A DNA stretch of 64,000 nucleotides from Agelaius tricolor (Eukaryota > Chordata > Aves > Passeriformes > Icteridae), in contig JALJCS010000009.1 in assembly GCA_023055355.1 (NCBI GenBank), positions 27,863,001-27,927,000 on the forward strand, written 5' to 3'. The notes below the pieces were generated by a model. It made no database searches, was not told the DNA's origin, and was given only the letters and a program-made list of their open reading frames with translations. The translations under genes and the position numbers were made by a program. Below, in pieces: positions 47,901 to 59,705 of the stretch; position 1 is the stretch's first letter, and each line of letters starts with the position of its first letter.

Positions 47901-50900
47901 TCACTTCAGCAGAGGCAGACAGGGCAATTACCCACTCCTTTGGGCCTGCTGGCTTTTTGGCACAAAACCAGTAATTCTTCCTAGGCAATGACTTTACATA
48001 GCTGCTGCTGTATTGTCTTCACTATTTACTTATAATTAAGGAACCAGAAAGTTAAAGGTTTACAATGACCATCAGCTTTCCCGGAAACTGCTAACACATT
48101 ATTCAATGCCTGGACCCCAGTTAGGGATATTCCTTGATTTTTGGAGTTTCTTGGTTTTGTTTTGGCTTGGTTTTTTACATAACTTCTGACTATCTTTTGT
48201 GCTTTGCTTTATGCTGGAGGTTTTCATCAGCAGACCCCCTATTTTAACAGATTGCTTGAGACCCTTAATGGGAAGAAGAAAATGGAAGAGGACTGGGTAC
48301 CTCTGTACATCAGTGATGCTATTCAAAATAGCATCAGTGATGCACAGAGGTACAAATACTGGTGCATGATATAAAAAGCAAGACATGTTAATTTAGCAAA
48401 CACAAATATTTTCTTCTCTCATTCCTGTGGAAAAATGCAGTGCATGCATTTTGGAAAGCTAAAGCTTATATTCTAAATTGCAAATTAATTGATTACTTAA
48501 CCCAAACTGTTGATATTTGCTACAGAAGATGGTAATTCAAATTCTATGGCAAGTGAGTACAGGAAAAGGGAAAGAGGGTAAAAATAGAAAAGGGGTGACA
48601 AGGAATCATTTCAACAGAAAATGCTATGAAGTGCCATTAAGTCCTTAATAAATCATAGTCTTAGCAGCTCTATTGAGTTTCCATCTCTGCACTGCATGTG
48701 CACTAAGTGTCTCTTCACCTTGGAAGAAGAAGCTTAAAAGAAGTGCCATAAACATGGAAGCCGTCAACTACACTCTTCCACTAGCAAAGATGTGGGTGTG
48801 AACAAACTGGAAACATCTGAAATTACTAATCTCTAGATGCTTGTCAGTGTAATTCAAAACACAAGTTTTATCTGGGCACGATTTGTAGGGCACTATAAAG
48901 CTCTCTAGAGTGTTCTGTGGCCAGCACCATCACTGTTGCATGTCCCAGGGAACATGTAATTCCAAGGTATTTTCTGCAGGTGCACCTGCCTGTTCCAAGG
49001 GCACCTCTGACTGCTCTTACTGCCAGTGGGTGTCCATGGCCACGATGGCCCTTTCTCATGTTGAGAGCTATTTCTGTCTGTCTTTTGCCACCTCTTGCTA
49101 TCTATCCACCCACAAGTTTTAGTTTGGTTAGATCTGAGAAGAAAGGAAGAGACTTACCAAGACAACTCCTACAGAAACTGCACAGAAGATTTAAAAAGTA
49201 TTCTAATGTTATGTCATGGTTTACTTTCCCTTCCATTTACCATTGTAATGTTATGTACTGTTATTATGTATTGTTGAAACAGTAAATAACTATTCCAAAC
49301 CAAGTATGGGATTGCAATTTAAATGAACCTTTTAACTTCGTGAGGCTCACTTGAGATATTTGCATTTGTGGTTCAAGGCCTGCCTATAGCCTCTACTCTT
49401 AGATATTTTAAAGGAAAAACAGAAAAATGGGGGTGCACAGCAGGCTCCTTCGTGGAAAAGTTGTGGTTTTCCTTCCCACCTGTGCGGCGTAGGACAAAAG
49501 AGCCTAGACCAAATTATTACATATTTGCTATGCAAAGGAAGTGGCTGGTCCTGTCACCAAGGCACAAGGAAAGGACCCCAAAAATACAAACTCGTCCTGC
49601 TCTCCTAATGATTTATTCACATTTTTGTGCATTTTTGTCTGTTATTTGATTTAGGCTGAGTATTATGTATCATATTGAATATTTCTTGCATTAAGTCCTT
49701 AAAAACGCAAGGAAAAAACACCTCAAAAGCTACTTAGAAATGACAACACTTGAAACAAATCCAATAACTCTTTTGTTCCCTCTAGGTTTCAGAGCCTTTT
49801 GATTCTACTCTGGGACTACAGTTTTCTCAAGAATTATTATTGTCATAAGACTAAGCACTAAGACTTGGGAGTGTCTCTGAGAGATTGGTGTTGAAAAGAG
49901 TGATGAGTGCACGAGAACATGAATGCAGACAAGTGGACACATGTTCAGGGCACGTATTTTATAAACTCCTCAGTGGGGAAAAATAGCTACTTGTTTCCCA
50001 CCCTCTGCCATCTAACATCCACTGTGCTGTCAGCTCTAACATGCCCACTGCTCTGAAGCCATTAGAAGATTACTCTGCTATTTCCCAGTGGAACAACACT
50101 GACTCACACAGAACCCCTCAAGTGATAAGTGCCCAGTGTCTTCCTGTGCAACATGAGAAGAAAATGACTGTTAGGGCTCCAGTCAACCTCCAGGGTTAAA
50201 ACCTGCCTATAAATAAACCCTGAACAGGAATTCCCATGCTATGAGTCACCAATTCATCTGGCGCTGGTGCTTTTCATGATCTACTGTCTGGTTCAGGTTT
50301 CATTTATAAAGGCCTTCTAGCATCAGTATCTCTCATGAGGGAGACCTTGCCTGCTCAGAAGGACTAGTAATAATACGAAATGAGTTAAGCAACTAATCTG
50401 GCAAAATATTGCAGATCTCCATTTCAAGATTTTTATTAGATGCCTACAAAAAAGTGAAGTGATTACTTACTGGATACAGTTCATTATATAATTATAAAAA
50501 ACTTGCTCTAAGGCATATTTTTATGGGTACAGATTTAACTTTTAAAATAAAAATATCATCCAATTGGAGAAAAATAGCTGGGGTAAACTTCACTCTTTAA
50601 ACTCAAATTGGTTGATTCCTCCCTATTGTGATTACTTGTAGTGAATGAAAATTACAAAAATGTGTCTTTTAAACTAGAGACATAAGAAACAGTTATCACT
50701 CAGAAAACCCTGCAAGAAACTTTATGGTTACAGCTACAGGTTTTAGTAGAACTATAGCTGGGTGGCATTTTCTATCTTAAAAACCATCTAAGAGCTCTCA
50801 GGACTTCAGATGACAGTCTGGAATTACATGAACATATTTGCAAACTCTTAAAATGTGTTTTGCTTCAAAGTCCACAGACCTCCCTGTGGCTGCCCAGCAG

Positions 50901-51324
50901 AGCCCTGTTCAAAAGCAGGATTCATGAGGTGACTTGTGGTGATGGTTATGTTCTGCAGGAGAGAACATGTCTTCCATGCTTTCCCTCAGCCAGCCCAAGC
51001 ACACTGTGGTACCAGCCAGGGCTCCCTGGAGTCAGGAGGAAGTATTAAACTTTGGACAAGCTCTGCCCCACAGAAGGGATGTGTGGTACCTCTTCTACAG
51101 CCACTTCTAAAGTACTGGAGAGCAATCACTGGAATACACAGCTATTATGATTGAGGTACCTTATTCCCATTAATAAAAGCAGCCTTTCCTTTGATGTGTG
51201 ATCTTGTCAGTGGTCTGTCAGGCAGAAAGTGCCATTCTGTGCTTCTGTGGGGCCCTTCATGTACCACATTCAAAATGTAGACAGCACAGTAAGCAGAAAA
51301 GCAGTGAAATTAAAACTGGTTAAA
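44973..51324. other. intergenic DNA between XCL1 and its broken copy
   Basis: No gene recognised in about 6.3 kb of AT-rich DNA. The notable item is the 57-nt near-perfect hairpin at 48297-48353. Overlapping frames at 48910-49285 are not recognisable proteins. Confidence 0.55.
48297..48353. repeat. near-perfect 27-bp inverted repeat, 3-nt loop
   Basis: Arm 48297-48323 (opening GTACCTCTGT, closing GATGCTATT) pairs with 48327-48353 with only two mismatches, around the loop CAA. The fold would be a long, nearly unbroken stem. Size and shape fit a miRNA-like hairpin or a very small palindromic insertion, but neither is shown by sequence alone. Confidence 0.92.
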
Positions 51325-52250
51325 ATGAAACGTATTTCAGAGAACTTCAGCCACAACAGGACTTGAACAGGAAATGCCTTCAGAAGGTGGCTACTAAAAA
51401 ATAACAGACAGGAAAGACACAAAATTCTTTGTCACCAGAATCTAAATCATCTACATATGGCCAGTGCCCACTACTCCACTTAAGTTTTTGCCAAAATCAG
51501 GATCTTAAAAATGAACAATAGTACACAAACTCAATGAAATGAGGCTCATTTTTATCACTTTCTTTTCTGCCTTAACACAGAAGTCACGAGCAGTGAGACT
51601 CACACCAGTCACTGTGCACACAGTGAGATGCAAATTTCCAGTCCAATAGGAAGACAGGAATTCCCAACCATGTTGCACCTGCAGTCTGGTGAGCTTAGAA
51701 TTCATTCTCACACAGAGCTGATTCCTCTGATCAAAACAGCAAGAAATTCTGTTAAAGGCAGCTACAGCATAACTTGTCAAATTAAATATTCATTTTAGTG
51801 GTGGGCTTCCAGCTTAATGCAAGGAGAGTTCCTGCACCTCAGAAATCTCTTATTTTCTCTCCTGTAGCTGTGACATCTGGAAGCCATATATATAATGTCT
51901 TCTAATGTCATTGATACCTTATGGCAATGAGCTGCATGGGTTAATGGCATTTTATGAACATTCCCAAGCCAGTTTCAGATAGTCTTTCCCTTTTTGCCTG
52001 CATACTTGTGTTTCACCTCTTACTTACCATTTTCTTGTCTATATAGACCTAATCCTCCAGTAACCCCATTTATCAGTCTGTCAACTTTCTGGAAATGTAT
52101 CTTACCTCTTTGTTGGAATTTTATCTTATTGCTACATGTGTTATAGATGTGAGGACACACAAAATTTGTTGGCTTTGGAAACAAAAACAGCATTCAAGAC
52201 AAATGAGTACAAGTGATTTATACAACGAAGTCTTATTCCTGACTTTGTAC
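51325..52250 (+). pseudogene. broken partial copy of XCL1 (5' flank, exon 1, start of intron 1)
   Basis: Collinear with XCL1 from about 41060 to 42000 through many short blocks: AACAGGAAATGCCTTC against AGCAGGAAAAGCCTTC; AAAAATGAACA; CTGCCTTAACACAGAAG against CTGCCTTGAAACAGAAG; CACTGTGCACA; GGAAGACAGGAATT against GGAAGACAAGAATT; TTGCACCTG; TTAATGCAAGGAGAG; and GTGATTTATACAA against TAGATTTATATAA. The exon is dead. The start position reads GTG (51593-51595), about 32 bases of the signal-peptide core are missing after CACACC, the GTAAGT donor is gone and the TATA box is lost. No counterpart of exons 2 or 3 was found near the expected places (about 54-55 kb). Outer limits are approximate. Confidence 0.83.
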
Positions 52251-55200
52251 AGTTAATACCTTTAGACCACTGTTGCCTACTATTCACAGTGGAGATACAG
52301 CCTCAAATCCACATACCACACCTTCTGCTGAAGCTCTCATGTAATGTACATAACAGAAAACAGGAAAAAGCCTTTTGTATAGACTCAGATTAAAGCACAA
52401 AAAATACAAATTTACACAACATGGACAAGCCAAACCAAAGGACACCTCTAACTTTTCATGAGGTGACCCTTGTACTCTGAGCTTACTGAGTAACTGAAGT
52501 TACTGGCACTGTTTTTGCTGCTGCTTATTCACAGTGTTTTCCTGAAGAGTTCTGTAGCTGATCTTCCTTCTTTGCAGCATTGTTAGTAGTTTTTCAGAGC
52601 CAAATAATTCTGGTTTGGCGGAGGGATAATTTACTATAAACATTCTCATGTGAGGAGAGAAGTGCAAGAGAAAGTCTGTAGAAAAATACTTTTTTTGTTG
52701 CTAAGTACCAGGGCTATGCAGAGGTGACAAGGCTTAGAAGTGTAACCAAGGTAACTAATAGTTCTGTTGACTAACACACTAAAGAAGAGAGATTTTGCCA
52801 AAAATTGAGTGGAAAAGTGAGTGACATAAAAACATGCCTAAGAGATTATGTTGTGAGGATACTTTTCAAGGAATTTGCTGTTGAAAGCAAGTTTGTTTTT
52901 TTTTTCTAAAAAGCCAGTGTTAAATGCACAGCAGGCAACAATAGCTTTTAAGAGGGAAAATAATTGCAAGGAGTAAAAAGAGGGGAGATGGATTGGTCCT
53001 GTCATGAAAAGAAGAAATGGAAAGGGAACAACAGGGAAGAACAGTAGTGCCAAAGGAGTGTGGGAGGCAGATAGAGGGCGAAAAAACAAAAAATCAGAGA
53101 AGTGAATGACAGGAGGAAAAAAGAAGAGAAAAGAAATTATAGATGTGGACCATGGTGTTCATGTCATTTCCCAGTTTCTCTTAGAAGGCTGATTCCTGCA
53201 AAGTGAGCTGAGAACATGCTCACAGATACCCTGAGTTTCTTGGTAAGAGCTGCCCAGAGTCTCATCTCTGCCATAGTGAGTTCCCTCTGCAGGAAGGGAC
53301 CTGTACACCTGTATGGGGAAGAGAGGAATAATGGTTGATATCACCATTACTTCCCTAGCTCTCAGAACAAAGCTGTTGGTCTTCTGACAGTCACACTTCA
53401 TTATTTTCAAAACTGCACCCCAAAGAGAGGAGGGGATGGCTTCTATTTTTGGATACCTACCTTAAGATGAACCAACCTTTCTTTCTGGAGCTGAGCTGCT
53501 GTGCATACACAAGTTATAGGTGTTGTATAATACTAGAAGTTAGCACTAAAAATAAAACCACTGCAGTTTTTACACTTGGAGAAAAAGGAGCACAGATTTC
53601 ATTCTATGTAAACATTGGTCTGTCATTGGGAGAACATTTTGAGATGTTCCTGCCAGCAGTTCTTACCGCTTCTTCACAAACATACTTGTTTCCTAAGCAC
53701 AAAGAATGCTTTTTGCCAGGTACTTTTACCCTACAGCTTAGTTACCCTTTTACCAGCACTTCTCCAGTTATTTTCTGTATATGAGACCTCCCAGAGTAGT
53801 TCAGTTGCATCCAGCAACATCAACTGTTCAGATACTGCACATGACCATAATTATATATACTCATAATATAGATAATTATAGTTGTGCTCAGTGTATGAAA
53901 AGTTAATATTGCTGTCTGATTTTGTATGGAATGTGTGATGACAAATGTATTTAAAAGATCCCATTAAAGTATTTGTAGCAAATCTTGGATTAGGAATCAG
54001 AAGTGCAATGGCAGCCTGGCCTCACTTCTCTTCTGCAGGTTCCTTACCCAGCACACCACAAGAACTATGTGAGGACTGATCTCCAGTGGGAGCAAGCTGC
54101 CAAGAAAATATCAGATGAGAGGTCAAAAAAAAGACCTTCCAGCAGAGCAGTGTATGTCATTCCCAACATACACTAAGGGCTAGACAAATGCATCAGAAAT
54201 GCATTTTTTCCAGAGACCATGCCCACTCCTGAAAACTTGTCCCAAGACCACATTATCTTCCAGATGGATTCACAAGGCTCCATGAGCACCCCACTCCCAC
54301 TCTCTGGCCCAGTTACATAGGCTTCCTCAAATGTACCCTCAGAGCCATGATCCCTCCTAAACCAATTCCCAAGGCTACTCAATATTCCTTAAGTTATCAC
54401 CAATCCCAATGGCACTGGTGAGTGCCACAGTCACTCTTAAACCTATTCATAAGTGACAGAACAACCCTTCAACAAGTGACTAAACAAAGCACCAAATACA
54501 GCAAGAACCAGCAAGCTCACCATGTGCACACAAACTACTTGAATCTGTAAATCACTAGACAGGAAGGAAGTTTCTGAACAAACATTGGCTCCATTCAACT
54601 CTACACCTCTGCTTGTGTTTTTTGGGAATTAAAAACTGCATGAGGTTCAGAGACATCCAGCTGTAACCACATAATGTGAGGAGGGGTGTATCTATCATAC
54701 TGGCCATTGCTAATCATATGGAAAAATGGGATTTGAACTGTCTGAGGCTCCAGAGCCCTTTGAGTAAATCTCAAGCTCATTGAATAAACCAAAACAGCCC
54801 CTTGAAGCCACAAAATTATATTATTTCACTCCAGTAAGGACTCCTGCTCATACAACTGAAGATGACATTTGATAGTTGAGATTTTGCTGAAATTAAAAGA
54901 AGAAGTCTCAGGTAGACCAAAACATTTTGCAAATTAATTTTTACCTTGGCAAACTATTGGGTTGGCAATATCAATAGTAAATCCCACAGAAATCCTGAAA
55001 GGTTTAATTGTTTCATCTGTCTACATTTGTATTTATAGTTCATATTTAAATTTGAAAATAATATTTACCTTTAAATTTCTATTGTGTTTTTATAATTTAA
55101 TATAACAATTATAGACAATACAACCTTAAACATAAAATATCCTTAAAGGTTTGAAAATTAAATAAATTAAAAAGACTAATTTCCTGGAAAATGAAATAAA

Positions 55201-56337
55201 ATTTGTTCTTCTAAAGTTTGCATTTTGGTCTAATTTGAGACCAAATGAGAAATTAGTACTCTTGGAAACCCCCATAAATCCTGGCAACAATGCTAATATA
55301 GTGTTGGATGAGGTACTAAACATATTAGTTGTTACAACTAAGAAAAAATATGTAAGAAGTCTGAAATCTGGCTGAGGAACCGAGTAAGTTCCAGTAATTC
55401 AATTTACACTTATATGTTAGCAATTAGTCCAACTTAGCCCATACCAAGTAATTACAGAGAGCATTTTAGAGAGTAAATACAGAGATGGAGAAAGTCAGAT
55501 ACCCCAGGGTTATCTGATTCATTTTTAAAGCCACTTGACATTTACACCTATGACAAAGTTGTGGGCTTGTTAAATGGGGCTAATGGAGGGGAAAATACAG
55601 AACAGGGAAGCCACAATGAACAATACGTGGTTGGGGGAAGGTCCAACAAAACCTCATTTTTACTCAGATAACAATTGTGGAAATTATCTTGCTTGCTTCA
55701 CTGTTCACAATGTCATGATGCCCACCATGCACTGCCCTCAGAAAAACACACAGACACCACCTTCACAGAAGAGCAGGGAAATGAGACAGAGAACAATTCA
55801 GCTGCATGTTTGAATCCTAACTTAATACAGTAAAGGATTATTTATGACCACCTGTTATACCTTTCAGCAAATGTTTAAGAGCTGCACAGGTTTAAGGATA
55901 TATACATGGCTGCTTTGAAAGGGCTGTAACACAATTAGCTTAGACAACTCAGTATGCAAAATAAGAAAGGACACTCTAAAATCTAGGAAGCTTGCAATTC
56001 TAGCAGTCAATTAAAAGCATATATTTTACAAATCAACTAAACTACAACTTTTTTCTTACAACTTTGAAAAAGTTGCCAAACATACTAAGATCCTTTGGGG
56101 GATCTAAACTCCCTTTATATATAGAAGAGCATCAAAGAGGGGATGGACAGTCTGTCCTACTGTAGTCTAAGCCCACCATCAGATAAAGACACTTGAAGTA
56201 AAAATTTGCAGCCTTATGCTAGAGTTTCTCTCCTCTCTTCTGTTATTTCAGAATAAATTTGCCATGGACTGTTGTATTGCACTAAATAGTTTATTTAGTA
56301 GTTGTTCTGCACTGGGTAATGGGAATTCTATACTGAG
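52251..56337. other. intergenic DNA, no gene recognised
   Basis: AT-rich DNA with purine-rich patches (about 52960-53140). Frame 53449-53784 contains an LSCCAYTSY string that recalls a CC-chemokine start, but it has no acceptor, signal exon or later cysteines in register (see rejected items). Confidence 0.5.
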
Positions 56338-56926
56338 TGTGGTATGTCATGTAGATTATTCCCCCTTCCTCATCACATGATTTCTCCCCATGCACTCCTT
56401 TCTACACACCTGGTGGTCTGCCCCATGGATACCCCTCCCCTCGCCCCTCCCCAGTGGCATCCCATTGGCCACGGTCCTTTTTCCCTGCCCCCTTTCCCCT
56501 GGGGGATAAAACCCCACTGCAGGTAAAGGTTCGGCCTCTTTTGCCACCTGGGTGGTTGCTGGGACCAGCAGTGTCCCATCACAAGCCAATGAACAGGATA
56601 CTCATCCCCACGTGGTGGAAGAGCGCTCCTCGTTTCTAATCTTCGGTCCATGCAGGTTCATGTGGGCTTGGGTTCCAGCTAGCCAGATTGGACCCATACA
56701 AAGCCCAGAGAACCACAGATTACTGCACTGGACAGTACCCACCTACCTTCAAGGTTCCAAAATAAACAAAAGAAGCCTTATCCTGTACTTCTGCTGGAAT
56801 AAGCAATGCTACTTCTAAGGGCTCCATGAAGGCTTCCTTTCTGGCAGACTATCCCCATCAACCTGCTGCCATCTGGGGCTTGCGCTTCTTACCCAAAGTG
56901 TGTGATTTGGGTCCTCGCAGGCAGCA
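56338..56926 (+). mobile_element. probable solo LTR of an ERV, + strand
   Basis: A GC-richer block with a promoter-like order on +: an inverted CCAAT box (CCCATTGGCC at 56461-56470), a GGATAAAACC TATA-like box near 56504-56513, and AATAAA at 56761-56766. One fit to LTR ends gives TGTGGTATGT...GGCAGCA with flanks CTGAG (56333-56337) and CTGAA (56927-56931), a 5-bp duplication with one mismatch. That fit is tentative. No internal retroviral genes adjoin. Confidence 0.6.
56761..56766 (+). promoter_or_regulatory. LTR polyadenylation signal (AATAAA)
   Basis: AATAAA about 255 bp after the TATA-like box and about 160 bp before the inferred LTR end. Confidence 0.45.
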
Positions 56927-59310
56927 CTGAAAGAGGAGGGAGGCTGGTGAGATCTTCCCAGAGTACAGTGAACACAGACAAAAACTCACATCTTCCAAGT
57001 CTCCTAACATTCTTAAAAATGTCGCCAGACTGTCTTTTAAAAATGTACATCATACAGACAAATAATGCAGTCCTGTTTATTTCTCCAATTCTTGTCTGAC
57101 AGTTCAGCTGTGATTTTGGGTCCTTCTGGCTATTCATTTTGTGTGATTTTTACTTGGCAAACACAAATCATGGCTCCTTTCTCACTGATGTGACAGACAA
57201 GTGTTGATGGTCCTCTCACAGTTAAGTAGCAAACCTATCCAGACACGCTCACTCAGCCCAGCAGGACCATGCCATCACTATCCTTTGACTCAAGCAACAT
57301 TATTGCTTTTGATGCCAAGAGTAATTTAACAGAATACAGATGGAGGATGTGCAGAATTGGGCCCAGTAGTTTTGACTGACAAAATCATTGTTGCTTTAGC
57401 TATTTATTCCCATAGGATTTTGTTGTTGTTGTTGATAATGTGGGTTACTGGAAAGTACTTCTAGGCTTCAGAAGAGCTGATTCAAATCTGATAGGGGGAG
57501 GGGAGAGCAGGCAAGTGGTGTGTGTTAATTTGAGATTTTTCAGATCAACTAACCTTTAAACTCCTTTTCTCTGCCAAGTTCTCTCCTGGATTTATTCAGC
57601 GCTCTATGAATTACTGCCTTTCTGCTTCTGCTCCTGAGGGGCCAGGCAACCAGTACTGCACAAGATTCATTATGTCCTTCTTCCAAGACTCCAAGCTGGT
57701 ACAGTCAGAGTGGATTCAGTGATCCTCCACATACAGTTAGGTAAGACAAGAAGGCAAAAGAAGTGCTGAGAATGAAATAATACTGTATGAGATTGCATTT
57801 TTATGTGATCTGCTCCATCTCTCTTTCCTGGCCTCATATCAAATCAGCTAGAGTTACAGAGCTAACTGTAATCCTGGTATAAATCCTTTCCAGACACGCA
57901 AAGGAATGTCCCTCCTTACAGTAGGCCAGATTCTCTAGTATAATACAAATGCTCTATTAACTTTTGCTTTAGCTAATGGACATATTCCTGAAGTTTAAAC
58001 TCACAGGTTAACTCACAAAATTGTCTGTTAAATCACTTTGGTTTTTGTTCTGAAAACATTTGTCTAACTGATTTTAAATTAAAAGGTTTCAAGAAGAAAG
58101 TCCGAGCACCCAAACAGATGGCTGCAGGCATGCTTGATCACTTGAAATAGCTAGTGAAGCTCTGCCTTGCTAGGGCAGGCACAGTGACTGTTTGGGTCTC
58201 CTGTGTTTCTATGGGATGCAGAGTTTCACAGTCCTTTCATCAGGGTCTCTACAAAGCCATTACACCAGAAGAAATTCTCTGCCAACTTTACTTGCTAAGA
58301 TGAGTGTAAGCAAAATTCTCCTTAACTACACAATACAAATGGTCCTTGCCTCATCAAAAGCACAGTTTTGCTTTTTGTTAACTGTTCGGCAGGGGAGTTT
58401 TCCACTGAAGCAGCAGTAGATCCCACATGTGATATGATGGGGAAAACACAGAATGTATCTGAGCATGCTGCATGCTGATCACAAATGAGTTAGACTTTAA
58501 AACATCTTGGACTACTGCTTGTGATACAAAAAAATCCTTCGTAACAATTGACACTATGCAATCTACATCTGAAATGATGAAGAATTCTGCTAATGGACAA
58601 GAAAATGATATATGGCCAAAAAAAAAGAAGCTTGTACCACTCCCATACCATCTGTAGAGTAGCAGCATCAGGGAGTTACAAAAACATCTGTCCAACTGTT
58701 CAACATGAAAGGAGTGTTTTAGGCCAGCCAATGGACCCAGGCCAAAACTTTTGACCTCACTGGAAGACTTAGACCCAACTAAGGGGCCAAAACTGGCCTC
58801 CCTACACAATCACTCTCTGGATGAACTGAAATGCCAATCATTCAGCTTCTCCTGTGCTTCATAAACTCCTCTGCATGCTTTCCTAAGCCACATTTCAGGT
58901 AATAAGGATCTCAATTAATTTCCCTGCTTGCTTTCTCTGCTGCTACCCATTAGAACTGAAGTAAATCCTGAGAGGAAAATCTAGTTTTGAAGGTATTCAG
59001 GATGGAATACTGATGGAAAATATCAGGTTCCAGGCCTCTCAGTCTAGATCATCTGAATACCACTATATTTGGTAATAAAACCAAATTACTGTTTACACAG
59101 GAATAGCCTCTGTGGTCACCAGCTGGTGAATAAAGTAAAGGAAAAGTAGCCAAAGGCTGGAACAGTAAAGATGTCAAGAGAGAGTCTATAGCAATCTTCA
59201 CAATCCTTATCACTTTCACAGTGGAGAAAGTGGGATGCCATATGCAAGGTCAGAAATTCAGTCTGTGCTTGCCTTGTCTCATACACTTTCACAGCTCAGA
59301 TCAGGAGACT
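56927..59310. other. intergenic DNA, no gene recognised
   Basis: Unique sequence. It includes a 143-codon open frame on minus (58378-58809) and a shorter frame on + (58472-58657) over the same bases. Neither is recognisable. Confidence 0.5.
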
Positions 59311-59316
59311 GGAAAC
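59311..59316. repeat. target-site duplication, left copy (GGAAAC)
   Basis: Abuts the TG end of the LTR and is identical to 59700-59705. Confidence 0.88.
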
Positions 59317-59699
59317 TGTGACTGTGGTCACAAGGGTTTTCAGGATGAAGAAGAGACGAGAATGTTGACTCCATGATCAGAAGGCTTGATTTATTATTTT
59401 ATGATATATGTTACATTAGACTATACTAAAAAGCAATAGAAAGGAAAAGGTTTCTTCAGCAGCTAGCTAAGCTAAGAATAGAAAAGAATGAATAACAAAG
59501 ATCTGTGTCTCAGACAGAGCAAGAGCCAGCTCTGCCATGAGTGGTCAAGAAATCTAAACACTCACAAGAGACCAATCACGGGTCTACCTGTTGCATTCCA
59601 CAGCAGCAGATAACCATTGTTTACTTTGGTTGCTGTAACTGCAGCTTCTCACAAGGAAAAATCCTAAGAAAGGATTTTTCATGAAAGATGTCTGCGACA
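59317..59699 (-). mobile_element. compact solo LTR of an endogenous retrovirus, minus strand
   Basis: A 383-bp block from TGTGACTGTGG to TCTGCGACA, flanked by a perfect 6-bp duplication GGAAAC (59311-59316 and 59700-59705). AATAAA lies on minus (59390-59395), about 75 bp from the left end, so the element points leftward. A 9-bp hairpin AAAAATCCT/AGGATTTTT sits near the right end. From memory it matches a very common songbird LTR family. No internal genes remain, so it is a solo LTR. Confidence 0.88.
59390..59395 (-). promoter_or_regulatory. LTR polyadenylation signal (AATAAA)
   Basis: TTTATT on + within the minus-strand LTR at 59317-59699. Confidence 0.55.
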
Positions 59700-59705
59700 G
59701 GAAAC
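59700..59705. repeat. target-site duplication, right copy (GGAAAC)
   Basis: Abuts the CA end of the LTR and is identical to 59311-59316. Confidence 0.88.

Noticed and set aside
49213..49340. TGTCATGGTTTAC, similar to the terminus of the LTR at 35055
   Set aside because: Similarity ends after about 11 bases. No LTR signals or duplication follow. The same applies to TGTCATGGTCTAACC near 43787.
53449..53784. 111-codon frame with LSCCAYTSY, reminiscent of a CC-chemokine N-terminus
   Set aside because: No signal-peptide exon, no splice acceptor in front, no later cysteines in the expected register, and no chemokine-like beta-strand or helix pattern. Probably chance.
53900..55300. Search for exons 2 and 3 of the broken XCL1 copy
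   Set aside because: At the distances expected from XCL1 I see no match to the FSCVKL or GIRICVSP coding blocks, so the copy is treated as 5'-partial.
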